Assembly (NCBI GenBank): GCA_027077805.1
Contig: JALWTS010000042.1
Location: 1-50,238 of the forward strand
DNA length: 50,238 nucleotides
Source of the DNA: Gammaproteobacteria bacterium
GTDB taxonomy: Bacteria > Pseudomonadota > Gammaproteobacteria > JABHGC01
Direction of reading: 5' to 3'
In this document: positions 8,643-16,533 of the stretch, one piece after another
Layout of the letters: the number at the start of each line of letters is the position of its first letter
Numbering within the stretch: position 1 is the stretch's first letter
The notes under the pieces: generated by a model
Told to the model about the DNA's origin: nothing
Seen by the model: only the letters and a program-made list of their open reading frames with translations
The model's database searches: none
Program-made: the position numbers and the translations under genes

Positions 8643-11132
8643 ATGGAACAGGCATCGCATCTTGTTGATTTGGTTTGGGGAATTTTAATATTGTTGATGA
8701 TTGCCGCTTTTGCCAGATCCGTATCCGAACGCTTTAATTTTCCGTTGACCATTATGTTAGTGCTAATCGGCATGGGCTTATCTCGCTTAATTGAGGCAAA
8801 TCCTGTTTTATTTAGCCATGTTGCCAATTATCAACTGACACCTGATCTAATTTTATATGTTTTTTTACCAACATTGATTTTTGAATCAGCATTTAACCTA
8901 GATAGCAAACAATTAGAGAGAAATTTATGGCCAGTGTTAACACTGGCAGTACCAGGATTATTATTATCTACGTTTATTATTGGTAGCATAGTTTGGGCAG
9001 TAACACCATTGGATTTTACCGTAGCATTACTCTTAGGTGCAATTTTAAGTGCCACTGATCCTGTGGCAGTGATTTCTTTATTTAAACAACTTGGGGCACC
9101 TGAGCGTTTGACCGTATTAGTCGAAGGTGAGAGTTTATTTAATGATGCAACTTCCATTGTATTCGCCGGTTTATTAGTTGGTATTGTCATGGCAGGCACG
9201 ATTTCAAGTGAAGCCATTGCCTTTGGTGTGCTTGACTTTTTTGCCGTGTTTTTAGGGGGGATTGTCGTTGGTTGGGTATTAGCAATTATTGTCGGTTGGT
9301 TATTGGGTAAAATCACAGGCGATTCGTTTATTGAAATTACCTTAACTACGGTATTAGCCTATTGTTCGTTTTTGATCGCAGAAGAGTGGTTTCATGTCAG
9401 TGGTGTTATGGCAACGGTTGCCGCAGGTGTTACTATGGGAAATTGGGGACGTATTAAAATTTCACCTTTCATTGCGACTTACATGACCCATTTTTGGGAA
9501 TATATGGCATTTTTAGCCAATGCCTTAATTTTCTTGTTGGTTGGATTACAAATTAACTTGGTGATGATCTGGGGGAGCATTGGGATTCTCATCTGGGTTA
9601 TTTTTGCGATGTTATTATCACGAGCCGTTGTGATATTTGGTTTATTACCTGTGGTTGGAAAATTGCCTGGTTCCGATCCGATTGGTATGGGCTATCAGAA
9701 GGTCATGTATTGGGGAGGGTTGCGTGGGGCGATTGCTTTAGCCATTGTGTTTAGTTTGCCTGAATTTGAACAAGCGGAATTATTCGCAACCGTGGTGATG
9801 GGCTCCGTATTATTTACCCTAGTGGTGCAAGGCTTAAGTATTGAAAAATTAGTGAAATACTTAGGATTACATCAACCCACCGTTGCCGATGAATTCGCTC
9901 GAATGGAAGGTTTAAAACGTGCCCGACAAAATACCTTGGCGCATGCGCCAACCCTACAGCGTGGTGGTTTTTTTTCGGCTAGAATTGCTTCACAATTACA
10001 ACGGCAATGTCAACAAGACATTGCCAGTTTTACTCAAAAAATTCAAGAACTTGCACAGAATCTGTTGCCTGAGCAAGAATTGCAAATATTAATGTTACGT
10101 TGCTTGGCAAGAGAAAAATCCAAATATTATGAATTGTTTAGTGATGGGCATTTAACGGAATCTACCTTCCGTGAGCTGGATCATTCTGTCAGTGTGCAAA
10201 TGAGTCATGTGCGGTTTAAAGGGAATATGCCTGAAGATAGTTTTGGACGCTTTAGTTACAAACAATTGCAACGAGTATTGATTCGATGGTTAAGTCGAGT
10301 GTCATGGTTGACACCATTAGTAAATAAACTTAGGATTATTCGTACTGTTAGAGATTATGACATCGCATGGGGACGGTATCAAGCAGGGGGAAGTGTCTTA
10401 GATGACTTGAATGCGATGGCATTAGAATATGCGATTTCAGAACAAGTATCTGATGCGATAACGGGCTTATGGCAAACTTGGCATACTCAAGCGAAAATGC
10501 AGTTAGATCAAACCGCCGAGCAATTTCCTGAATTTGTCAATGCCATGCAAGAGCGAGTCGCAAAACGCTTGTTATTACTGGAAGAAATTGAAGTAATTGA
10601 GCAGGCGGTGGCAACGGGACAATTCCCCGCAGGCGAGGCGGAAAAGCGTTTGCATCATTTATATCACCAGCTTTATCAACAACGAGGTTATGTTGAGGTA
10701 GGTTTAAAAACATCGCCTGAAGAATTATTACGCAAAGTCCCTTTTTTTAAAGAAACACCAACAGAGGAATTTGCCTTATTAGCCACAAAACTTAAAGGTC
10801 ATACCTTTCCTAAAGGTGAAGAAATTATTAAACAAGGGGATATGGGAGATTCACTTTATTTAATTGCCAGAGGTATGGTCAAAGTAGTAATAACTAATGA
10901 TAAGGGGTATTCTGTTGAATTAGCCACATTAATGGCAGGGGATTTTTTTGGTGAAATTGCTTTATTGCATAAAACCAAACGTACTGCAACGGTTAAGGCG
11001 GTCACGCCTTGTTCTTTATATGAGCTTAATTGTAAAGATTTAGATGAGCTCAGTGATCGTTGTCCTGCGTTTCGTGAGGCTTTGGAAATTGCGGATCAAC
11101 AGCGTTTGTCTGATTTGTCGGATGACATGTAA
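8643..11132 (+). CDS. CPA1-family Na+/H+ antiporter with C-terminal cyclic-nucleotide-binding domain
   Basis: This 829-residue inner-membrane protein has about twelve hydrophobic segments in residues 1-410, carrying ATDPVAV (from 137) and ESLFND (163-168), signatures of the NhaP/SLC9 exchangers. A long soluble region predicted largely helical follows. Residues about 705-820 form a CAP-type cyclic-nucleotide-binding domain with FPKGEEIIKQGD and FFGEIALL; E771 and R780 sit at the phosphate-binding cassette positions. The order antiporter, helical linker, CNBD recalls plant SOS1 and animal SLC9C exchangers. It probably exports Na+ (or K+) in exchange for protons under nucleotide or intramolecular control; ion and ligand are inference. 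Confidence 0.88.
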   Translation: MEQASHLVDLVWGILILLMIAAFARSVSERFNFPLTIMLVLIGMGLSRLIEANPVLFSHVANYQLTPDLILYVFLPTLIFESAFNLDSKQLERNLWPVLTLAVPGLLLSTFIIGSIVWAVTPLDFTVALLLGAILSATDPVAVISLFKQLGAPERLTVLVEGESLFNDATSIVFAGLLVGIVMAGTISSEAIAFGVLDFFAVFLGGIVVGWVLAIIVGWLLGKITGDSFIEITLTTVLAYCSFLIAEEWFHVSGVMATVAAGVTMGNWGRIKISPFIATYMTHFWEYMAFLANALIFLLVGLQINLVMIWGSIGILIWVIFAMLLSRAVVIFGLLPVVGKLPGSDPIGMGYQKVMYWGGLRGAIALAIVFSLPEFEQAELFATVVMGSVLFTLVVQGLSIEKLVKYLGLHQPTVADEFARMEGLKRARQNTLAHAPTLQRGGFFSARIASQLQRQCQQDIASFTQKIQELAQNLLPEQELQILMLRCLAREKSKYYELFSDGHLTESTFRELDHSVSVQMSHVRFKGNMPEDSFGRFSYKQLQRVLIRWLSRVSWLTPLVNKLRIIRTVRDYDIAWGRYQAGGSVLDDLNAMALEYAISEQVSDAITGLWQTWHTQAKMQLDQTAEQFPEFVNAMQERVAKRLLLLEEIEVIEQAVATGQFPAGEAEKRLHHLYHQLYQQRGYVEVGLKTSPEELLRKVPFFKETPTEEFALLATKLKGHTFPKGEEIIKQGDMGDSLYLIARGMVKVVITNDKGYSVELATLMAGDFFGEIALLHKTKRTATVKAVTPCSLYELNCKDLDELSDRCPAFREALEIADQQRLSDLSDDM

Positions 11133-11312
11133 ATGTCGAGAAAGCAAACACGAAACCAGACGCAAAAGTCAAACGCCGTGCGGATACTTCTTTAAGACTG
11201 CTTGCTTAATTTTACACTTGCTTTTCATGTCGAATTTTTAATTCAGATCAAACCAAAATTAATATTGTTCTGCTATAGTCATTGCTAAAGATAAATTTTT
11301 AGGATGACTATC

Positions 11313-12731
11313 ATGAGTCAAGCAGATATTGGGTTAATCGGTTTAGCCGTCATGGGACAAAATTTAGCCTTAAACATTGATGAAAAAGGCTATAAAGTCG
11401 TTGTTTATAATCGCACCCCCAGTAAAGTGGATCAATTCTTAGCAGGGAATGCCAAATCCAGTCGGATTTTAGCCAGCCATTCGATTGAAGAATTTGTTCA
11501 ACAATTAAAAACGCCAAGACGGATTATTATGATGGTAAAGGCGGGTGAGGCAGTGGATCAATTAATAATGCAATTATTACCTCATCTGGAGGAAGGGGAT
11601 GTATTAATTGATGGCGGGAATGCTTTATATACCGATAGTAATCGACGTACTCGACAATTATCTGAACAAGGAATTTTATTTATTGGCACAGGCATTTCAG
11701 GGGGGGAAGAAGGGGCAAGACATGGGCCTTCAATGATGCCTGGCGGTAATGTCTTGGCATGGTCAAAAGTTGAAACCATTTTTCAATCTATTGCCGCTCA
11801 AGTTGAAGGGGAGCCTTGTTGTCAATGGATGGGACGAGATGGGGCAGGTCATTATGTGAAAATGGTACATAATGGCATTGAATATGGTGATATGTTATTA
11901 ATTACAGAAGCCTATCACCTACTAAAACAAGGTTTACAATGTTCTAACCAAGAACTCGCTGAGATTTTCCAACAATGGAATCAAGGCGTATTACAGTCTT
12001 ATTTAATTGAAATTACGGCTGATATTTTTACCGTAATGGATGAGGATGGTCAGCCTTTAGTTGAAAAAATCTTAGATAAAGCAGGGCAAAAGGGCACAGG
12101 GCGGTGGACAGCGATTAATGCTTTAGAACAAGGCATTCCTTTAAGTTTAATTACCGAAGCGGTATTTGCCCGACAATTATCGGCTTTGTATCAAGATCGG
12201 CAAATAATGGCAGGTATTTTTAATACAACTACGGCAAGTGAATTCACAGGCGATAAAACCGCTATGATTCAGGCAATTCATGATGCCTTATATGCTTCTA
12301 AAATCATTTCCTATACCCAAGGCTTTTTATTATTGCAATCCGCTTCAGAACAATATCAATGGGATTTGGATTATGCTACCATTGCTAAGATTTGGCGGGG
12401 TGGTTGTATTATTCGTAGTCAGTTTTTAGATCAAATTTATCAAGGGTTTGAGCAACCGCCTAAATTAGCCAATTTATTACGGGTTGATTATTTCCAACAA
12501 GCCATCAAACAAAGCGAAGCAGGTTGGCGTAACGCCTGTTGTTTTGGTATTGAACAAGGTATTCCCTTGGCAGGCTTTCATGCCGCTTTAAGTTTCTTTG
12601 ATGCTTATCGTTGTCAACGATTACCTGCGAATTTATTGCAAGCACAACGTGATTATTTTGGGGCGCATACCTATGAACGAATTGATAAGCCTAGTGGTGA
12701 GTTTTTTCATACCGATTGGATGACTAAATAA
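11313..12731 (+). CDS. gnd: 6-phosphogluconate dehydrogenase, decarboxylating
   Basis: This protein of about 472 residues oxidises 6-phosphogluconate to ribulose 5-phosphate and CO2 with NADP+. It has the Rossmann motif GLAVMGQNLALN at the N-terminus, the substrate loop GISGGEEGARHGPSMMPGG, the catalytic-Lys segment GHYVKMVHNGIEYGDM and the family tail ending in FHTDW. I prefer ATG 11313, with AGGA at 11301-11304 and 8-nt spacing; an in-frame ATG at 11304 overlaps that site. It opens the oxidative pentose phosphate block with zwf 33 bases downstream. Confidence 0.97.
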   Translation: MSQADIGLIGLAVMGQNLALNIDEKGYKVVVYNRTPSKVDQFLAGNAKSSRILASHSIEEFVQQLKTPRRIIMMVKAGEAVDQLIMQLLPHLEEGDVLIDGGNALYTDSNRRTRQLSEQGILFIGTGISGGEEGARHGPSMMPGGNVLAWSKVETIFQSIAAQVEGEPCCQWMGRDGAGHYVKMVHNGIEYGDMLLITEAYHLLKQGLQCSNQELAEIFQQWNQGVLQSYLIEITADIFTVMDEDGQPLVEKILDKAGQKGTGRWTAINALEQGIPLSLITEAVFARQLSALYQDRQIMAGIFNTTTASEFTGDKTAMIQAIHDALYASKIISYTQGFLLLQSASEQYQWDLDYATIAKIWRGGCIIRSQFLDQIYQGFEQPPKLANLLRVDYFQQAIKQSEAGWRNACCFGIEQGIPLAGFHAALSFFDAYRCQRLPANLLQAQRDYFGAHTYERIDKPSGEFFHTDWMTK

Positions 12732-12764
12732 TCGTTAAAATTAAAATCGTTTTCGGATAATGTT

Positions 12765-14273
12765 ATGACAACTGCCACACTATCATCACCTTGTAGCTAT
12801 GTCATTTTTGGTGCGACAGGGAATTTATCGCAAGTAAAATTAATGCCTGCCTTATACCATTTGGAAGTGGCAGGGCGTTTGCCTGAAGAAACGATGATTT
12901 TAGCGACAGGGAGACGACCTTGGAATCGAGAGATTTGGATAGAGCAAGTAAAAAAAATGGTGGTAGCAAAAGCCAGAGGGGGGGTAGATGAAGCGATTTT
13001 TAGTCGTTTTGTGCAGCGTTTGGACTATCATCAAGTCGATTTAAATCAAGCGGAAGGTTATCAAAGTTTAGCCATTAAACTTGATCAGGAAAATTTTCCT
13101 AGTAATATAGCATTTTATTTGTCAATTAAACCGAGCGATTTTGGTGTCGTGATTCAAAATTTAAGTGAGGTTGAATTATTACAACAACCGCATGGTTGGC
13201 GACGGGTGATTATTGAAAAACCCTTTGGTTATGATACCGAAAGTGCCAGAGCTTTACAAAAACGCTTAAATCGTTATTTGGAAGAAGAGCAAATTTACCG
13301 TATTGATCACTATTTAGGTAAAGGCACCGTACAAAATGTCTTAGTCTTTCGTTTTGCTAATGTACTAATGGAACCTTTATGGAACCGTAATTATATTGAT
13401 CATGTGCAAATTACCCATTCTGAGAATCTTGGGGTTGGGACTCGTGGCTATTATTATGATACGGCGGGTGCCTTACGAGATATGATTCAAAGTCATTTAT
13501 TGCAGTTAATGGCCTTAGTGGCAATGGAACCCCCTGTGTCAATGGAAGCAGAGGCGTTAAGAGATGAAAAAGTCAAAGTATTAAAATCCATTCGACCGAT
13601 TCCACAACATGCGGTACATGCCCAAGCCTTCCGTGCCCAATATCGTTCAGGTCAAATGCCTGAGGAAGGTTTCGTGTCAGGTTATTTAGAAGAAGAGGGC
13701 ATTCCTAAAGACAGTGTTACTGAAACTTACGCGGCCTTACGTTTATATATTGATAATTGGCGCTGGCGAGGCGTGCCGTTTTATTTACGAACCGGCAAGC
13801 GATTAAAAAAATCGCAATCAGCGATAGCCATTTGTTTTAAGCATCCCCCACAACAATTATTTCGTAATACCCAAATCGAACAACTGCATCCGAATTGGAT
13901 AAATTTAGGCATTCAACCTGAAGAGCGTTTAACCACTGAAATTAATGTCAAACAACCGGGGTTAACGATGAAAACTCGGACGATTAATATGGATGCCAGT
14001 TTTCGTTCCCAGCATGAAGCACATACTGATGCTTATGAAGATTTATTACTGGATGTGATTGAAGGGGATCGCTCCTTATTTTTACGTTATGACGAAGTCG
14101 CAACGGCTTGGCAAGTGGTTGATCCTGTGTTACAAGTGTGGTCAATGGAACGGGATTATATTCGTAGTTATCCCGCAGGGAGTTGGGGGCCGAAAGAAGC
14201 TAATCGTTTGTTTGAGCGTGAAGACCAATACTGGCGTTATTCATTGGATTGTTGCGATGAGCTTAAGGGATAA
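12765..14273 (+). CDS. zwf: Glucose-6-phosphate 1-dehydrogenase
   Basis: This 502-residue enzyme catalyses the first oxidative pentose phosphate step, glucose 6-phosphate to 6-phosphogluconolactone. It has the nucleotide motif GATGNLS at about residues 16-22, EKPFG, RIDHYLGK at 179-186 and the catalytic-His region DMIQSHLLQL. Compared with the E. coli enzyme, the usual D of GxxGD is N, the E after DHYLGK is G187, and the N of QNH is S. The key His and Lys residues remain, so I expect an active enzyme, possibly of a subfamily with different coenzyme preference. It is in one unit with gnd; pgl follows after a 206-base gap. Confidence 0.95.
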   Translation: MTTATLSSPCSYVIFGATGNLSQVKLMPALYHLEVAGRLPEETMILATGRRPWNREIWIEQVKKMVVAKARGGVDEAIFSRFVQRLDYHQVDLNQAEGYQSLAIKLDQENFPSNIAFYLSIKPSDFGVVIQNLSEVELLQQPHGWRRVIIEKPFGYDTESARALQKRLNRYLEEEQIYRIDHYLGKGTVQNVLVFRFANVLMEPLWNRNYIDHVQITHSENLGVGTRGYYYDTAGALRDMIQSHLLQLMALVAMEPPVSMEAEALRDEKVKVLKSIRPIPQHAVHAQAFRAQYRSGQMPEEGFVSGYLEEEGIPKDSVTETYAALRLYIDNWRWRGVPFYLRTGKRLKKSQSAIAICFKHPPQQLFRNTQIEQLHPNWINLGIQPEERLTTEINVKQPGLTMKTRTINMDASFRSQHEAHTDAYEDLLLDVIEGDRSLFLRYDEVATAWQVVDPVLQVWSMERDYIRSYPAGSWGPKEANRLFEREDQYWRYSLDCCDELKG

Positions 14274-14294
14274 AACTATTTTTGAATAATAGTT
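14274..14294 (+). repeat. AT-rich hairpin just after zwf
   Basis: AACTATT and AATAGTT form a 7-bp stem immediately after the zwf stop. There is no T-run, so terminator activity is doubtful. The remaining 185 bases before pgl carry no coding or RNA feature that I can support. Confidence 0.3.
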
Positions 14295-14479
14295 GATATT
14301 GGGACTGGGTTATTTTAATATTTTTTGACAATCTAAAAGTTTTAGTGGAAGTTAGAGCAAGAAGATGGACGAATTTTACGCACTGATCAACGTGACTTTC
14401 AAACTTATCGGTGGAAAAATACACATCCATTCCAAAATATTTTGTTGGATTATTCATATAAAAATAGGTCAAAATATTT

Positions 14480-15154
14480 GTGAAAACTCACTGGGTACAC
14501 CTTGCCAATCCAACTATGGTCGCTGAAGAAGCCATAAAACGCATTATATTAATTGCCAAAGATGCGATTGCGAAACGTGGACGTTTTCGTTTGGTGTTAG
14601 CAGGGGGAAACACACCGAAATTGGCATATCAATTATTGGCAACGCAATATAAAAATTTTCATTATTGGGAAATTTTTTTTGGGGATGAGCGTTGTTTACC
14701 CATCGATCATAAGGATCGTAACAGCCGAATGGCAAGCGATGCTTGGTTGCAATATTTTGATTTTTTAGCCATTCATCCTATTCCTGCGGAATTGGGAGCC
14801 GAATCGGCTAAAATACATTATCAAACTGTGATTAAAACGGCACGACCATTTGATTTAGTATTACTAGGTTTAGGTGACGATGGGCATACGGCGAGTTTAT
14901 TTCCTGAACGCAATTATCACAAAGAGGCGTTAGTCTTAGCCGTCGATAACGCCCCTAAACCCCCTAGTCAACGAGTGAGTTTAGGTTTAACGGCGTTGTC
15001 CAATAGTTACCATGTATTATTTATGGTCACAGGTGAAAATAAACAAACCGCCATTAAGCAATGGCAAACTGGCATCAACATTCCTGCCAGCCAAGTATCT
15101 GCATTGACGGATTTGACCGTATTAGTTGATGATAAAGCATGGATTGATAATTAA
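14480..15154 (+). CDS. pgl: 6-phosphogluconolactonase
   Basis: This 224-residue DevB/SOL-type lactonase hydrolyses 6-phosphogluconolactone and completes the oxidative branch with zwf and gnd. Diagnostic segments are LAGGNTPK near the N-terminus, FFGDERCLP, and LGLGDDGHTASLFP in the centre, which carries the active-site His. It starts with GTG at 14480. The Shine-Dalgarno is poor (AGG about 13 nt upstream), so the start is slightly uncertain, but length and N-terminal pattern fit. It probably belongs to the gnd-zwf-pgl unit despite the 206-base gap. Confidence 0.93.
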   Translation: MKTHWVHLANPTMVAEEAIKRIILIAKDAIAKRGRFRLVLAGGNTPKLAYQLLATQYKNFHYWEIFFGDERCLPIDHKDRNSRMASDAWLQYFDFLAIHPIPAELGAESAKIHYQTVIKTARPFDLVLLGLGDDGHTASLFPERNYHKEALVLAVDNAPKPPSQRVSLGLTALSNSYHVLFMVTGENKQTAIKQWQTGINIPASQVSALTDLTVLVDDKAWIDN

Positions 15155-15262
15155 ATCTTAGGGGCGGGCAGGCGACTCTACTGTGTTGGCCGAAACTCAC
15201 TATTGTTTATTTGTCGGGCATGGACTGGAATTATTGCCAAAAAATGAATTTAGGAGCGAGAT

Positions 15263-16390
15263 ATGAAACGTATCATAATTATTGGCACTGGATTTGCTGG
15301 ATTAACGGCTGTCAGGCAATTAAGAAAATTAGATTCCAATGTGAATATTACGGTTATTAATAAAACGGCAGAATTTCTATATTATCCTAGTTTAATTTGG
15401 ATTCCTTCGGGCTTACGCAAAGGTGATGATTTAATTGTGCCTTTGGATAATTTTTTCAAACGCATGAAAGTTACCTTTCATGCAGGATTAGTAACGGGTT
15501 TAAAGGCGAATGGCCGTGTTGTTATTACCGAGAAAGGCGAGCTTGAAAACGATGGTTTAATTATTGCGTCAGGGGGGCGGTTTATTAAAAAATTACCTGG
15601 GATTGAACATGTGATTACCCCATGTGAAGGGATTGTGGCGGTGGAGACTTTTAAACAAAAATTACAACAATTAGAGGGAGGGACGATTGCCATTGGTTTT
15701 GGAGGGAATCCTAAAGAACCTTCGGCAATGCGAGGTGGTCCTATGTTTGAATTTTTATTTGGTTTGCATACCCAATTAGTCAAAGAAAAACGTCGTGATA
15801 AATTTAAACTAATATTTTTTAATCCTGCGAAAGAACCTGGGAAACGTTTAGGGCCAAAAGCCGTAGGTAATTTATTAAAGGCAATGGAAAAACGCCAAAT
15901 TGAAACCCATTTAGGGCATAAAATAAAAGGTTTTGAAGCCAATAAAGTCATCACGGAAGGTGGCGAATTTAATGCCGATTTGATTTTATTTATGCCTGGA
16001 ATGACAGGAAACTTATGGTTTGATCAAACTGAGTTACCTCGTTCTGAGGGTGGTTTAGTGAAGGCGAATCAATATTGCCAAGTTGAAGGCATGGATAAAG
16101 TTTATGTCGCAGGGGATTCTGGCAGTTTTCCTGGGCCTGGTTGGATGCCTAAGCAAGCACATATGGCGGATTTGCAAGCAAAAGTTGCCGCGGAAAATTT
16201 ATTGGCAGAGTTCTCGGGGGCAAAAGCACAAAAAACTTTTACGGCGGAATTAGTGTGTATTGTGGATTCGCAAAATGCAGGCATGTTAGTCACAAGAACC
16301 CCTAATAGAAGTATTGTATTGCCTACAATGCGTTTATTTCATTGGAGTAAGCGTTGGTTCGAATGGTGGTATTTGCGACAGTATCGTTAA
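15263..16390 (+). CDS. SQR-like FAD-dependent oxidoreductase
   Basis: This 375-residue flavoprotein has the N-terminal FAD motif IIIIGTGFAGLTAVRQL and the second FAD segment VYVAGDSGSFPGPGWMPKQ, in the order seen in sulfide:quinone oxidoreductases and type II NADH dehydrogenases. Only three cysteines exist (C121, C272, C332). The central position where typical SQR and flavocytochrome c have a redox Cys reads GGNPKEPSAMRGGP and lacks one. An aromatic, basic C-terminus (WFEWWYLRQYR) suggests peripheral membrane attachment. It may oxidise sulfide, another thiol or a nicotinamide donor; true SQR activity is not established. ATG 15263 follows AGGAG. Confidence 0.75.
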   Translation: MKRIIIIGTGFAGLTAVRQLRKLDSNVNITVINKTAEFLYYPSLIWIPSGLRKGDDLIVPLDNFFKRMKVTFHAGLVTGLKANGRVVITEKGELENDGLIIASGGRFIKKLPGIEHVITPCEGIVAVETFKQKLQQLEGGTIAIGFGGNPKEPSAMRGGPMFEFLFGLHTQLVKEKRRDKFKLIFFNPAKEPGKRLGPKAVGNLLKAMEKRQIETHLGHKIKGFEANKVITEGGEFNADLILFMPGMTGNLWFDQTELPRSEGGLVKANQYCQVEGMDKVYVAGDSGSFPGPGWMPKQAHMADLQAKVAAENLLAEFSGAKAQKTFTAELVCIVDSQNAGMLVTRTPNRSIVLPTMRLFHWSKRWFEWWYLRQYR

Positions 16391-16481
16391 ATATTTGCCC
16401 TTGCATGGCGAATTTCTTCGCATAAGTTCTCATAGCTTGGGGATTTGCCACAATTTATAGGAAAAGCGACAGATTTTTGTC

Positions 16482-16487
16482 TATAAT
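16482..16487 (+). promoter_or_regulatory. Candidate -10 element upstream of the NRPS gene
   Basis: A perfect TATAAT lies 46 bases before the NRPS start, in the 143-base gap after the SQR-like gene. No convincing TTGACA is found 16-18 bases upstream, so it would need an activator or an alternative contact. The 9-base palindrome TTGTAACAA lies just downstream. The NRPS ribosome binding site, AAGGG at about 16518-16522, precedes the ATG by 11 bases. Confidence 0.35.
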
Positions 16488-16533
16488 CAATTCATTGTAA
16501 CAATAAATCACAGTTTTAAGGGTAGTAAGTTTT

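Noticed and set aside
8831..9316. 161-codon open frame antisense to the antiporter gene
   Set aside because: It is an exact shadow of a well-supported membrane-protein gene; its composition is low-complexity (Asn, Thr, Lys) and it has no domain or ribosome binding site.
15478..15954. 158-codon open frame antisense to the SQR-like gene
   Set aside because: It lies wholly within a clear flavoprotein gene and shows no recognisable motif; codon bias of the sense strand explains the lack of stops.
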